DNA of 64,000 bases from Nocardioides sp. URHA0032 (GTDB lineage Bacteria > Actinomycetota > Actinomycetes > Propionibacteriales > Nocardioidaceae), in contig NZ_JIAV01000021.1 of NCBI RefSeq assembly GCF_000620645.1, forward strand, positions 186,001 through 250,000, read 5' to 3'. Positions within the stretch are counted from its first letter, which is position 1, and each line of letters begins with the position of its first letter. The notes beneath the pieces were generated by a model, which made no database searches, was not told the DNA's origin, and saw nothing but the letters and a program-made list of their open reading frames with translations. Below, in pieces: positions 18,600 to 29,105 of the stretch. Made by a program: the position numbers and the translations under genes.

Positions 18600-19488
18600 A
18601 GCCGTTCGCCTCCTCGAGGGCACGCAGGTTCGCGTGCATGAGCGAGAGGTAGTCCTCGCCGGCGGTCCGGTCGGAGAGTCCCTCGATCGGGTCCAGCACC
18701 TCGCTCCTCACGCCGGTGTCGTGGGCCAGCGCCTCCGCGACCGCCGGGCTCACCAGCGACTCCCCGAACACCGTGGTGATGCCCTGGCTGTTGATCAGGT
18801 CCTGGAGCCGGGCCAGGTCGGCCGGCGTCGGCTCGGAGTCGGGGGAGAGGCCGAGGATGGTCTGCATGTCGATCCCGTAGCGCTCGAGGTAGCCGAACGC
18901 GTCGTGGCTCACGACGACGGTGTCGCGCTGGCAGTCGGCGAGGCCGGCGGCGTACTCCCGGTCGAGCCGCTCCAGGTCGCCGCGCAGCGCCTCGGCGTTC
19001 GCGGCGTAGTCGTCCGCGTGGGCGGGATCGATGTCGGACAGCTGGTCGGCGACCGCGTCGCCGACCTCCGCGAGCAGCAGGGGGTCCTGCCAGAAGTGCG
19101 GGTCGTCCTCGTCGGAGTCGACGCCGTGGTCGCGGAACGGCACCAGCGAGACGACGTCGGCCGCGTCGAGCACCGCGCCCCCGGCGTTCTCGTCCACGGT
19201 GTCGTCCACCGCGGGCTGGAAGCCGCGCTCGAAGACGACGAGGTCGGCCTGGGCGACCTCGGCGGTCTCGCGGACGGTGGGCTCCAGGTCGTGCGGCTCG
19301 CCGCCGGGGGCGGTGAGGTTCTCGACGGTCGCGGCGTCGCCGGCGACCCGCGCCGCGACGTACGCCAGCGGGTAGAACGCCGCCGCGACCTGCACGCCGT
19401 TGTCGAGACCGACCGAGTCGTCGGTGAACGCCGCGCAGCCGCTCAGGACCAGCAGCCCGGGCAGGGCCAGCGCGACGAGAGCCTTCAT
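18592..19488 (-). CDS. znuA: Zinc-binding lipoprotein of the ZnuABC importer
   Basis: 298 residues. Lipoprotein signal with lipobox LSGC (Cys18). Cluster A-I/TroA fold with His ligands in GEPHDLEPT (about 66), DPHFWQDP (about 131) and VVSHDAFGY (about 195), and a DNLTAPG-like [13 protein letters not shown] motif. The His-rich loop usual between the first two ligands is replaced by an acidic stretch (DSDEDD). The ATG overlaps a Zur-type box, and the promoter leaves essentially no leader. Confidence 0.9.
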   Translation of the reverse strand: MKALVALALPGLLVLSGCAAFTDDSVGLDNGVQVAAAFYPLAYVAARVAGDAATVENLTAPGGEPHDLEPTVRETAEVAQADLVVFERGFQPAVDDTVDENAGGAVLDAADVVSLVPFRDHGVDSDEDDPHFWQDPLLLAEVGDAVADQLSDIDPAHADDYAANAEALRGDLERLDREYAAGLADCQRDTVVVSHDAFGYLERYGIDMQTILGLSPDSEPTPADLARLQDLINSQGITTVFGESLVSPAVAEALAHDTGVRSEVLDPIEGLSDRTAGEDYLSLMHANLRALEEANGCG

Positions 19489-19525
19489 GAGAACGATTCT
19501 CAGTGGAGTTGAGAACGATTGTCAA
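19488..19525 (-). promoter_or_regulatory. znuA promoter with two Zur-type boxes
   Basis: Two 15-base boxes, TGAGAACGATTCTCA (19488-19502) and TGAGAACGATTGTCA (19510-19524), have centres 22 bases apart, two helical turns. On the minus strand TTGACA (19525-19520), an 18-base spacer and GAGAAT (19501-19496) lie seven bases before the znuA ATG. The boxes cover the -35 and -10 elements, so bound Zur would block initiation of a leaderless mRNA. Confidence 0.75.
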
Positions 19526-19547
19526 GTGCGTCGGCTACGATCGCCGG

Positions 19548-19868
19548 GTGCAGGTGGTGAGCAGGTTCCGGGTCCCGGTCGGGGAGGGCGAGACGTTCCG
19601 CAGCGACCTGGCGACGGCGCGCGAGGCGCTGGCCGCGTGCACGGGGTACGCCGGCGGCGAGATCGGCCGCAACGTCGACGACCCGGAGCTGTGGGTCCTC
19701 ACCACGCGGTGGGAGAACGTCGGGAGCTACCGCCGCGCGCTCTCCTCGTACGACGTGAAGCTCCGCGCGGTGGCCGTCCTGTCGCGGGCGATCGAGGAGC
19801 CCTCGGCGTACGAGGACGCAGGCCCGGGCACCACCCTCAACACCGGCTCGCCCCGGTCGATAGGCTGA
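19548..19868 (+). CDS. Antibiotic biosynthesis monooxygenase (ABM)-domain small protein
   Basis: 106 residues from a GTG at 19548; TACGAT (19536-19541) six bases before it suggests a leaderless start. Ferredoxin-like ABM/dimeric alpha-beta barrel pattern: [37 protein letters not shown] and [17 protein letters not shown]. Such proteins include heme-degrading enzymes and small quinone monooxygenases, but many have no known activity. It precedes glyS in the same direction. Its promoter region adjoins the second Zur box, so zinc regulation is possible but unproven. Confidence 0.65.
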   Translation: MQVVSRFRVPVGEGETFRSDLATAREALAACTGYAGGEIGRNVDDPELWVLTTRWENVGSYRRALSSYDVKLRAVAVLSRAIEEPSAYEDAGPGTTLNTGSPRSIG

Positions 19869-19906
19869 ACCTTCACTCGCACCAACCGCTGACCATAGGA
19901 GCCACC

Positions 19907-21300
<1,394 letters not shown>

Positions 21301-21307
<7 letters not shown>

Positions 21308-21978
21308 CCCGCACCGCCGCCCTGCTCCTGGCTGCCGCGCTCGGGCTGGCCGGGTGCTCGGGCGACAGCAGCGACGCGTCCGGTGCAGCGACGTCGGGCA
21401 CGCCGAGCACGTCGAGCCCGACGGCCAGCGACTCGGCGTACCTGCCGGTCCCGGCCGGTGTCGAGCTGACGCCGCCGGGCAGCCAGCTGTCGGTGGGCGA
21501 CCACGCGGTGGTCGCGTACGAGCCGCGGCAGGACCAGGTCGGCGCGCTCGACATCCAGGTCACGAAGCTCGAGAAGACGACCATGGACGCCTTCTCCGCA
21601 TGGCAGCTCAGCGACGAGCAGAAGAAGTCGAACCCGTTCTACGTGCGCGCGGTGATCAAGAACGTCGGCGACACGGACCTCGGCGGGCGCCCGGTGCCGC
21701 TGTACGTGGTGAACGACGACAACGTGCTGCTGGAGTCGACGCCGTTCGCGAGCTCGTTCGAGCCGTGCCCGAGCACGCCCTTCCCGGAGAAGTTCGGGCC
21801 GGGCGACGACGCGAAGGTGTGCCTGGTCTACCTGGCGCCGAACCACGGCGACCTGGTGGCGGTCAGCTTCCGTCCCGACGAGACGTTCAACCCGATCACC
21901 TGGACCGGCGACGTGACGAAGTACGAGCCGCCGAAGCCGAAGAAGTCCGGGAATTCGAAGAAGAGCGAGAAGCACTAG
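21301..21978 (+). CDS. Secreted lipoprotein, unknown function
   Basis: 225 residues from a GTG overlapping the glyS end by seven bases. Lipoprotein signal ([12 protein letters not shown], Cys19), then a Ser/Thr-rich linker to about residue 42. An Ig-like beta domain follows (about 55-205), with an extracellular DUF4352-like flavour: [16 protein letters not shown] and [12 protein letters not shown]. The tail is Lys/Pro-rich. A disulfide could form between the Cys in FEPCPSTP and KVCLV. The partner is unknown. Confidence 0.6.
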
Positions 21979-21981
21979 ACA

Positions 21982-23130
21982 ATGGTGGGCATGCCCGCCC
22001 TGCCCACCTCGCTGACCCTCGGGTCGCTGCGCGTCGACACACCGGTCGTGCTCGCGCCGATGGCGGGCATCACCAACGCGGCGTACCGCCGCCTCTGCGC
22101 CGAGCAGGGCGCCGGGCTCTACGTGTGCGAGATGATCACCAGCCGCGGCCTCGTCGAGGGCGACCAGCACACCCGGGACATGCTCGTCTTCGACGAGCTC
22201 GAGACCACCCGCTCGGTCCAGCTCTACGGGACCGATCCCGCGTACGTCGGCAAGGCTGCCGAGATCCTCTGCGCCGAGTACGGCGTCGCGCACATCGACC
22301 TGAACTTCGGCTGCCCGGTCCCCAAGGTCACCCGCAAGGGCGGCGGGGGAGCGCTGCCGTGGAAGCGTGGCCTGCTCGCCGAGATCCTCGAGCACGCCGT
22401 CGCCGCGGCCACGCCGTACGACGTGCCGGTCACGATGAAGACCCGCACGGGCATCGACGACGACCACCTGACCTACCTCGACGCCGGGCGGATCGCACAG
22501 GAGAGCGGCGTCGCGGCGATCGCGCTGCACGGCAGGACCGTGGCGCAGGCCTACTCCGGTGCCGCCGACTGGGACGCGATCGCGGCGCTGGTCGCGCACG
22601 TCGAGATCCCGGTGCTCGGCAACGGTGACATCTGGGAGGCCGCGGACGCGATCCGCATGGTCGAGCAGACCGGTGCCGCCGGCGTCGTCGTCGGGCGCGG
22701 CTGCCTGGGCCGGCCGTGGATCTTCCGCGACCTGGCCGCGGCCTTCGCCGGCGAGCAGGTCGCCACGCTGCCGACGCTGGGCGACGTGGCCGCGATGATG
22801 CGCCGCCACGCCGAGCTGCTGTGCCGGCACATGGGGGAGGAGCGGGGCTGCAAGGAGTTCCGCAAGCACGTGTCCTGGTACCTCAAGGGCTTCGCGGCCG
22901 GCGGCGAGATGCGCCGCTCGCTCGGCCTGGTCGACAGCCTCTCCGCGCTGGACCGGCTGCTCGCCGAGCTGGACCCGGACGAGCCGTTCCCGATCGCCGA
23001 GCTCGGCGCCCCACGCGGCCGCCAGGGGTCGCCGCGCGAGCGGGTCGTGCTGCCCGAGGGCTGGCTCGACGACGCCGACGGCAGCGGCTGCCACGTCCAT
23101 GAGGACGCCTCCGAGACCAGCGGCGGGTGA
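21982..23130 (+). CDS. dusB: tRNA-dihydrouridine synthase, DusB type
   Basis: 382 residues from the ATG at 21982; ATG 21991 with a GTGGG upstream is an alternative. FMN-dependent TIM barrel that reduces uridines in the tRNA D-loop. Typical motifs are VLAPMAGITN, DLNFGCPVPKVTRKGGG (catalytic Cys), ALHGRTVAQAYSG and VLGNGDIWEA. The last 40 residues form a charged extension with a His/Cys pair (GSGCHVHEDA) not needed for the fold. Commonly found next to dgt and dnaG in Actinobacteria, as here. Confidence 0.92.
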   Translation: MVGMPALPTSLTLGSLRVDTPVVLAPMAGITNAAYRRLCAEQGAGLYVCEMITSRGLVEGDQHTRDMLVFDELETTRSVQLYGTDPAYVGKAAEILCAEYGVAHIDLNFGCPVPKVTRKGGGGALPWKRGLLAEILEHAVAAATPYDVPVTMKTRTGIDDDHLTYLDAGRIAQESGVAAIALHGRTVAQAYSGAADWDAIAALVAHVEIPVLGNGDIWEAADAIRMVEQTGAAGVVVGRGCLGRPWIFRDLAAAFAGEQVATLPTLGDVAAMMRRHAELLCRHMGEERGCKEFRKHVSWYLKGFAAGGEMRRSLGLVDSLSALDRLLAELDPDEPFPIAELGAPRGRQGSPRERVVLPEGWLDDADGSGCHVHEDASETSGG

Positions 23131-23131
23131 G

Positions 23132-23147
23132 CGGGAACACGTTCCCG
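23132..23147. promoter_or_regulatory. 16-base interrupted palindrome, possible operator or terminator
   Basis: cgggaac / gttcccg arms with a two-base centre lie immediately after the dusB stop and about 130 bases before the next gene. The loop is too small for an efficient hairpin, so an operator for an unknown regulator is more likely. TTGACT at 23187-23192 may be a -35 element for the next gene. Confidence 0.3.
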
Positions 23148-23277
23148 TTCGCCACCCGTGATGCGGACCCTCGACCACGGCTGTGGTTGACTCGGGCGGT
23201 CGTTGCCGTTCCGTGACCTTTCTCGGGGAGTCGCTGGCGAGGACATCCCCCGACAGCAACAGCAAAGGATCAGCGCT

Positions 23278-24150
23278 GTGGCAGATCATCGCCACAAGCG
23301 GGACACCAATGCCCGCCGCAAGCCCCGTGCCGCCCTAGTGGCCGGCTCGCTCGCCGTCCTGGCGACCGCTTCCGCCGTCACGGTGGGCGTGCTCTCCGCC
23401 AGCCCCGAGTCCACCCTGCTCGCCCAGGACACGTCCGCCGACCTCGCCGGCGTCTCCCACGCACGGGAGACCGTCTCGCGCAGCGGCTCGCGCCTGGAGG
23501 AGGCGCAGCAGCTCCGGCTCAAGCCCAGCGTGCTGACGCAGCGTGCCGTGGCCGGAGCCGACGAGAAGCTCTGGACCACCACGCTCCTCAACCTGTGGTC
23601 CGACGCCGGCGACGACGCCACGGAGGTCGGCGAGCTCGAGGCGGGCAAGCACGTGCTCGTCACCGGCCGGAAGACCGCCGACCGGGTCGAGATCGTCTGG
23701 CAGGGCGAGTCCCGCTGGGTCACCGCCGGCTACCTCTCGGAGGACAAGCCCGCCGCCGCCACCGCCACCGCCACCGCCACCGCGGCCGGCAGCCTGTCGA
23801 TGGCCCCGTGCCCGGACTCCAGTGTCGAGAACGGGCTGACCTCCAACGCCGTCTACGTCTACCGCTCGGTGTGCCACGCGTTCCCGCAGATCACGTCGTA
23901 CGGCGGGTGGGACGCGCACGGTGAGCACGCCTCCGGCAAGGCGCTGGACATCATGACCAGCGACAAGGCGCTCGGCGACACGATCGCGGCGTACCTCCAG
24001 TCGCACGCCTCCGAGCTGCACCTCTACGACGTCATCTGGTGGGACCAGATCTGGACGCCGGTGCGGGCCTCCGAGGGCTGGCGTGCCTACGGCGACCACG
24101 GCTCGCCGACGGCGAACCACATGGACCACGTGCACGTCTCGACGTACTGA
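23278..24150 (+). CDS. Exported SH3-like/M15-like cell-wall protein
   Basis: 290 residues from a GTG at 23278. Basic N-terminus, then a transmembrane/signal segment (about 22-42). An SH3-like module (about 100-165) contains LWTTTLLNLWSDAG and SRWVTAGYL, followed by an Ala/Thr repeat linker ((AT)n). The C-terminal domain (about 180-290) resembles peptidoglycan-binding M15-type domains: ASGKALDIMTSD and NHMDHVHVSTY give the paired Asp and His-x-His expected of zinc DD-peptidase-like folds. Probably acts on or binds the cell wall. A 130-base leader precedes it but lacks recognisable c-di-AMP riboswitch cores. Confidence 0.7.
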   Translation: MADHRHKRDTNARRKPRAALVAGSLAVLATASAVTVGVLSASPESTLLAQDTSADLAGVSHARETVSRSGSRLEEAQQLRLKPSVLTQRAVAGADEKLWTTTLLNLWSDAGDDATEVGELEAGKHVLVTGRKTADRVEIVWQGESRWVTAGYLSEDKPAAATATATATAAGSLSMAPCPDSSVENGLTSNAVYVYRSVCHAFPQITSYGGWDAHGEHASGKALDIMTSDKALGDTIAAYLQSHASELHLYDVIWWDQIWTPVRASEGWRAYGDHGSPTANHMDHVHVSTY

Positions 24151-24176
24151 CCCGGCCGACTGGCGGAGCGTGCGCC

Positions 24177-24182
24177 TAGGCT
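24177..24182 (+). promoter_or_regulatory. -10 element (TAGGCT) for leaderless dgt
   Basis: TAGGCT ends eight bases before the dgt ATG, the usual geometry of leaderless actinobacterial transcripts; no ribosome binding site is present. Confidence 0.55.
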
Positions 24183-24190
24183 CTGGTCCG

Positions 24191-25447
24191 ATGAGCCACG
24201 ACCGGTACGACGACGCCGCGCGCGAGCGCCTCGTCGAGGAGCCCCCCAAGCGGGTCGACGCACCGGTGCGCACGCCGTTCGAGCGCGACCGCGCGCGGGT
24301 CGTGCACGCGGCGGCGTCGCGACGGCTGGCGGCCAAGACCCAGGTGATGGGGCCGCAGGCCGACGACTTCGTCCGGAACCGGCTCACCCACAGCCTCGAG
24401 GTCGCCCAGATCGCCCGGGACCTGTCCCGCGCGCTGGGCAGCCAGCCCGACATCGCGGAGACCGCCGCGCTCGCGCACGACCTCGGCCACCCGCCGTTCG
24501 GGCACAACGGCGAGCGGGTGCTGGCGGAGCTGGGTGAGGCGTGCGGCGGGTTCGAGGGCAACGCCCAGACGCTGCGGATCCTGACCCGCCTGGAGGCCAA
24601 GACCGACGGCGCCGGTCTCAACCTGACCCGCGCCACCCTCGACGCGTGCACCAAGTACCCGTGGCCCCGTTCCGAGGCCGAGGAGCCGCAGGGGGTGCAC
24701 GCCGACGGGTCGCCGCGGTTCGTCGTGAAGTTCGGGGTGTACGACGACGACCGGCCGGTCTTCGACTGGATGCGCCGCGGCGCCGACGGCAGCCGCCAGT
24801 GCCTCGAGGCGCAGGTGATGGACCTCGCCGACGACGTGGCGTACTCGGTGCACGACGTCGAGGACGGCGTGGCCGCCGAGCGCGTCGACCTCACCGCGAT
24901 CGACGAGGCGGCCGTCTGGCAGACGGTCCGCGACTGGTATCTCCCGGACGCCGGCGACGACGTGCTCGACAAGACCCTTGCCGGGCTCCGGAGCGTCGGC
25001 AGCTGGCCGCAGACGCCGTACGACGGGGGCCGGCGCTCGCTCGCCGCGCTCAAGAACCTCACCAGTGACCTCATCGGCCGGTTCTGCGGGGCGGTGCAGC
25101 ACGCGACGTTCGCCGCGGGCGACGGCCCGTTCGTGCGGTACGCCGCCGATCTCGTCGTGCCCGAGGAGACCCGGCTCGAGATCGCCGTGCTCAAGGGCAT
25201 CGCGGCCCACTACGTGATGCGTGCCGACGACCGCGTCGCGTTGATGGAGCGCCAGCGCGAGCTGCTCGCCGAGCTGGTCGCACTGCTCGCGCACCGCGGC
25301 CCGGACGCGATGGAGCGGCAGTTCGCCGACGACTGGTCGGTCGCCGCGGACGACGCGGACCGGCTGCGCGTCGTCGTCGACCAGGTCGCCTCCCTCACCG
25401 ACCAGAGTGCGGTCGCGTGGCACGCCGCGCTGCGGGGGCCGGCATGA
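24191..25447 (+). CDS. dgt: Deoxyguanosinetriphosphate triphosphohydrolase-like HD protein
   Basis: 418 residues. Hydrolyses dNTPs to deoxynucleoside and tripolyphosphate. HD-domain metal ligands are in RLTHSLEVAQIARDL and AHDLGHPPFGHNGE, with a distal Asp in DLADDVAYSVHD. The N-terminus PFERDRARVVHAAASRRLAAKTQV is family-typical. Located before dnaG, its common position in Actinobacteria. Its stop overlaps the next start (ATGA). Confidence 0.92.
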   Translation: MSHDRYDDAARERLVEEPPKRVDAPVRTPFERDRARVVHAAASRRLAAKTQVMGPQADDFVRNRLTHSLEVAQIARDLSRALGSQPDIAETAALAHDLGHPPFGHNGERVLAELGEACGGFEGNAQTLRILTRLEAKTDGAGLNLTRATLDACTKYPWPRSEAEEPQGVHADGSPRFVVKFGVYDDDRPVFDWMRRGADGSRQCLEAQVMDLADDVAYSVHDVEDGVAAERVDLTAIDEAAVWQTVRDWYLPDAGDDVLDKTLAGLRSVGSWPQTPYDGGRRSLAALKNLTSDLIGRFCGAVQHATFAAGDGPFVRYAADLVVPEETRLEIAVLKGIAAHYVMRADDRVALMERQRELLAELVALLAHRGPDAMERQFADDWSVAADDADRLRVVVDQVASLTDQSAVAWHAALRGPA

Positions 25448-26358
25448 GCGACCCGCTGGTCTGGCTGCCGTTCGACCCCGCCGAGCTGGGGGACCCGCCC
25501 GCCGGCCTGCGCTACGAGGTGGTCGACCCGACCGAGCGGGTGCCCGACTCCGTCGGGGAGGTGCGGTTCTACGTGCCGCCGTACCAGGTCGGGGCGCGCG
25601 TGGCCGAGGTCCTGCCCCGGATGACGTCGCTCGAGGTCGTGCAGACGATGACCGCCGGCGTGGACAACCTCCGCGGCGCGATCCCGGACGGCGTGCTGCT
25701 GTGCAACGGCCGCGGCATCCACGACACCTCGACCGCCGAGCTCGCGGTGACCCTGGTCCTCGCGAGCCTGCGCGGGGTGCCCGGCTTCGTGCGCGACCAG
25801 GACCGGCACAGCTGGCGGACCGGCTGGCACCCCGCGCTCGCGGACAAGCGGGTCGTGATCGTCGGGTACGGCGCGGTCGGTGCGGCCGTCGAGCGGCGGC
25901 TGCTGGCGTTCGAGGTCGAGGTCGTGCGCGTCGCCCGCAGCGCCCGCGACGGCGTGCACGCGATCACCGAGCTGCCCGCCCTGCTGCCCGAGGCGGACGT
26001 CGTGGTGCTCGTCGTACCCCTCACCGAGGAGACGCGCGGCCTCGTGGACGCGCGGTTCCTCGGCGCCCTGAAGGACGGCGCGCTGCTGGTGAACGTCGCC
26101 CGCGGCGCGGTCGTCGACACGGCAGCGGTCGTCGATGCGCTCCACACCGGCCGCCTGCACTACGCGACGGACGTGGCCGAGGAGGAGCCGCTGCCCGAGG
26201 ACCACCCGCTGTGGGACGCGCCGAACCTGCTCGTGTCGCCCCACGTCGGTGGCGCGAGCAGCGCGATGTGGCCCCGGGCGCACCGCCTGGTCCGCGACCA
26301 GCTGCGCCGCTACGCGGCCGGCGAGGACCTGGTGAACGTCATGTCCGGCTCCTACTGA
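25444..26358 (+). CDS. D-2-hydroxyacid dehydrogenase family protein
   Basis: 304 residues, coupled to dgt by ATGA. NAD-binding Rossmann core VVIVGYGAVGAAVERRL (about 140) within the D-isomer dehydrogenase fold. Catalytic Arg in VNVARGAVVDT, Glu in VAEEEPLPEDHPLW and His in LVSPHVGGAS are all present. The N-terminal substrate domain is short. Family members reduce 2-keto acids or oxidise glycerate/phosphoglycerate; this short form is often an uncharacterised glyoxylate/hydroxypyruvate-type reductase. Substrate not assignable. Confidence 0.85.
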   Translation: MSDPLVWLPFDPAELGDPPAGLRYEVVDPTERVPDSVGEVRFYVPPYQVGARVAEVLPRMTSLEVVQTMTAGVDNLRGAIPDGVLLCNGRGIHDTSTAELAVTLVLASLRGVPGFVRDQDRHSWRTGWHPALADKRVVIVGYGAVGAAVERRLLAFEVEVVRVARSARDGVHAITELPALLPEADVVVLVVPLTEETRGLVDARFLGALKDGALLVNVARGAVVDTAAVVDALHTGRLHYATDVAEEEPLPEDHPLWDAPNLLVSPHVGGASSAMWPRAHRLVRDQLRRYAAGEDLVNVMSGSY

Positions 26359-26425
26359 GCGGAGACCTGCCAGCGGATCCGCTGTCGGTGGTGGAGCGAG
26401 CGACCGGCGTGTCGAGACCTGGACA

Positions 26426-26431
26426 TAGACT
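26426..26431 (+). promoter_or_regulatory. -10 element (TAGACT) for leaderless dnaG
   Basis: TAGACT lies seven bases before the dnaG GTG, with no ribosome binding site between them. Confidence 0.5.
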
Positions 26432-26438
26432 CCGCGAC

Positions 26439-28295
26439 GTGGCAGGACGGATCCGCGAGGAGGACATCGCGACGGTGCGCGAGAAGGCGCGCATCGACGA
26501 CGTCATCGGGCAGTACGTCACGCTCCGCAACGCCGGCGGCGGCTCGCAGAAGGGGCTGTGCCCGTTCCACGACGAGAAGTCGCCGTCGTTCAACGTCAAC
26601 CCGGCCCGGGGGTTCTTCCACTGCTTCGGCTGCGGTGAGGGCGGGGACGTCATCACGTTCCTGATCAAGATCGACGGCCTCAGCTTCGCCGAGGCGGTCG
26701 AGCGGCTGGCCGACAAGTACGGCGTCCAGCTCCGGCGCGAGGACGACACCTTCCCGACCGAGCGGCCCAAGGGCCCGTCGCGACGGCGGCTGCTCGAGGC
26801 GCACGAGGTCGCGCAGGAGTACTACGCCGAGCGGCTCGGCACGCCGGACGGGCTGGCCGGCCGGCAGTTCCTGGCGGAGCGCGGCTTCGACCAGGCCGCG
26901 GCGGAGACCTTCGGCATCGGGTTCGCCCCGAACGACGGCCGCGCCCTCAGCCAGCACCTGCGCGGCCGAGGCTTCAGCGTCGAGGAGATGACCGTGGGCG
27001 GCCTGATCGGCCCGTCGGGCTACGACCGCTTCCGCGGCCGGTTGCTCTGGCCGATCCGCGAGTCCAGCGGCGAGACGATCGGGTTCGGCGCCCGGAGGCT
27101 CTTCGAGGACGACCGAATCGAGGCGAAGTACCTCAACACCTCCGAGACGCCGATCTACAAGAAGAGCCACGTGCTCTACGGGATCGACCTCGCCCGGCGG
27201 GAGATCGGTCGCTCGTCGCGGGCGGTGATCGTCGAGGGCTACACCGACGTGATGGCCTGCCACCTCTCCGGGGTCGGCACGGCGGTCGCCACCTGCGGCA
27301 CGGCGTTCGGCGACGACCACTCGCGGGTGCTGCGCCGGTTCCTCGGAGACGATCGAGTCACGAAGGGCGAGATCATCTTCACGTTCGACGGCGACGCGGC
27401 CGGGCAGCGAGCAGCGCTGAAGGCCTTCGGCGGCGACCAGAACTTCGTGTCCCAGACCTACGTCGCGGTGGAGCCGGACGGCTTGGACCCGTGCGACCTG
27501 CGGATCAAGAAGGGCGACGCCGCGGTCCGCGAGTTGGTGGCCCGGCGCGTGCCGCTCTACCGCTTCGTGCTCTCCAACGTCGTTCGCAACTACGACCTCG
27601 ACCGGGCCGACGGTCGAGCGGACGCCCTCCGCGAAGGCGCCCTACTGGTGTCGAGCATCCGGGACAAGTCCAAAGTCGAGGCCTTCACTCGAGCGCTGGC
27701 CGGCCTGATCGGTCTCGACATCGACGATGTCCGGGACGAGGTACGCCGGGCAGCGAACCGCCGGCCCGGTCCGGACGTCCGCACGCCCGAGGCGACGCCG
27801 GCTCCGCGATCGAACGTCCCCGACCTGCACGACCCGCGCTTCTCGACCGAGCGGGAGACGCTGAAGCTGGTCATCCAGCATCCGATGACGATCGGCCGGC
27901 TCACGTCCGAGATCGGGGCGAATGACTTCACGCACCCGACGTACCGTGCTGTGTGGGAGCTGGTCGTCGCCGCCGGCGGCCCGGGCGCCGGCGTGGGCGA
28001 CCCCGGCTGGGCGACGAAGCTCCGGGACGCCGCGGAGAACCCCGCCGTCTCGTCCGCGATCAGCGCTCTCGGGGTCGAGCCGCTGCTCATGGAGCCCGAC
28101 GCGGCGTACGTGACCCAGCACCTGGTCCGGCTCCAGGAGCTCACCGCAGCCCGTCGCATCGGCGACATCAAGTCGAAGCTCCAGCGCACCAACCCGGTCG
28201 AGCACCCCGACGAGTTCAACCGGATGTTCGGCGAGCTCGCCGCCCTCGAGGCGCACCGCCGGGCGCTGCGGGACCGGCTCACGGGGCCGGCCTGA
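26439..28295 (+). CDS. dnaG: DNA primase
   Basis: 618 residues from the GTG at 26439. Synthesises RNA primers for replication. CHC2 zinc finger (Cys41, His44, then CFGC near 62-65), catalytic core with the TOPRIM domain (VIVEGYTDVMA near 265; FDGDAAGQ), and a C-terminal DnaB-helicase-interacting region (about 450-618) that is variable in sequence. Full length for an actinobacterial primase. The next gene starts on its stop codon (TGATG). Confidence 0.96.
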   Translation: MAGRIREEDIATVREKARIDDVIGQYVTLRNAGGGSQKGLCPFHDEKSPSFNVNPARGFFHCFGCGEGGDVITFLIKIDGLSFAEAVERLADKYGVQLRREDDTFPTERPKGPSRRRLLEAHEVAQEYYAERLGTPDGLAGRQFLAERGFDQAAAETFGIGFAPNDGRALSQHLRGRGFSVEEMTVGGLIGPSGYDRFRGRLLWPIRESSGETIGFGARRLFEDDRIEAKYLNTSETPIYKKSHVLYGIDLARREIGRSSRAVIVEGYTDVMACHLSGVGTAVATCGTAFGDDHSRVLRRFLGDDRVTKGEIIFTFDGDAAGQRAALKAFGGDQNFVSQTYVAVEPDGLDPCDLRIKKGDAAVRELVARRVPLYRFVLSNVVRNYDLDRADGRADALREGALLVSSIRDKSKVEAFTRALAGLIGLDIDDVRDEVRRAANRRPGPDVRTPEATPAPRSNVPDLHDPRFSTERETLKLVIQHPMTIGRLTSEIGANDFTHPTYRAVWELVVAAGGPGAGVGDPGWATKLRDAAENPAVSSAISALGVEPLLMEPDAAYVTQHLVRLQELTAARRIGDIKSKLQRTNPVEHPDEFNRMFGELAALEAHRRALRDRLTGPA

Positions 28296-28807
28296 TGGGG
28301 CTGCGCCGCCGGTCCCCGATCCGGGTGGAGCGAGGGGAGAAGCTGCTCGCCGACGCGGTCGCCGAGGAGGCGCACCTCGGCGGGACGCGCGACGCGCTCT
28401 ACGTCGTACGCAACCTCGGCGCCTCCCTGGCCCTGGAGGAGACGCTGCGCATCCCGTGGGAGGACGTGCAGGCGGCCGACTGGGACGCCGAGACCGGCAC
28501 GCTCCGGGTCAGCGAGGTCGGCACCTGGGGCGAGCAGCGCCCCGAGCACGTGTTCACGCTGGCCGAGCCGGGCCTGCTGCTGGAGCTGGTCCGCGAGCGG
28601 GTCACCGCCAGCGTCGTCCTCCAGCGGCACGTCCCGATCAACGGCCGCCGCGGACTCCGCGTGGTCGCCCGCCGGGCGCCGCACGGTGACCGCCCCATCA
28701 GCTGGATCTACGAGTTCGACGCCGGCATCGACCCCGACGACCCCGCCGTGCGCAAGGCCGCCGAGGAGGCCCTTGCGGCCGCCCGCGCCGAGGTGGGCAT
28801 GCCCTGA
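28295..28807 (+). CDS. Conserved hypothetical protein downstream of dnaG
   Basis: 170 residues, start overlapping the dnaG stop by one base. Cytoplasmic with no membrane segment. It contains a beta-rich domain of PH/YokE-like appearance: DALYVVRNLGASLALEETLRIPWEDVQAADWD, then VFTLAEPGLLLELVRERVTASVVLQR. Many actinomycetes keep such a protein next to dnaG, but its role is unknown. Confidence 0.65.
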   Translation: MGLRRRSPIRVERGEKLLADAVAEEAHLGGTRDALYVVRNLGASLALEETLRIPWEDVQAADWDAETGTLRVSEVGTWGEQRPEHVFTLAEPGLLLELVRERVTASVVLQRHVPINGRRGLRVVARRAPHGDRPISWIYEFDAGIDPDDPAVRKAAEEALAAARAEVGMP

Positions 28808-28938
28808 AGGCGTGGTTTCGGGAGAGGTCGCCAAGGACCACGCTGCCGCGCCGGGCCGAGCCGAGTGCCTCGACCGACACGGCTGACCTCGATTTTTCCT
28901 GACGGACCCGGATTGCTAACCTGTGCGGGCTGCACCGA

Positions 28939-29011
28939 TCCCCTGTAGCTCAACTGGCAGAGCATTCGGCTGTTAACCGGAGGGTTGTTGGTTCGAGTCC
29001 AACCGGGGGAG
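28939..29011 (+). tRNA. tRNA-Asn(GTT)
   Basis: 73 bases; acceptor tcccctg pairs with cggggga, anticodon gtt at 28972-28974 in loop ctgttaa, T-loop gttcgagtcc. The CCA is not encoded. TAACCT (28917-28922) is a likely -10 element and a 13-bp terminator follows directly. Confidence 0.95.
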
Positions 29012-29016
29012 CAGAA

Positions 29017-29061
29017 GAACGGCCTGACCTGCGACGATCGAGTTCGCTGGTCAGGCCGTTC
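29017..29061 (+). terminator. Terminator after tRNA-Asn
   Basis: Perfect 13-base arms gaacggcctgacc (29017-29029) and ggtcaggccgttc (29049-29061) around a 19-base loop. No long T run follows, as is usual in Actinobacteria. Confidence 0.7.
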
Positions 29062-29105
29062 GACGTTGTCGTCCACGCGGTCGCTGGCCGCGCCCTCGGT
29101 GGTCG

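Noticed and set aside
23131..23277. Possible c-di-AMP (ydaO) riboswitch before the SH3/M15-like secreted protein
   Set aside because: The leader is only about 147 bases and lacks the conserved core segments of that riboswitch; only a simple hairpin and a short palindrome are visible.
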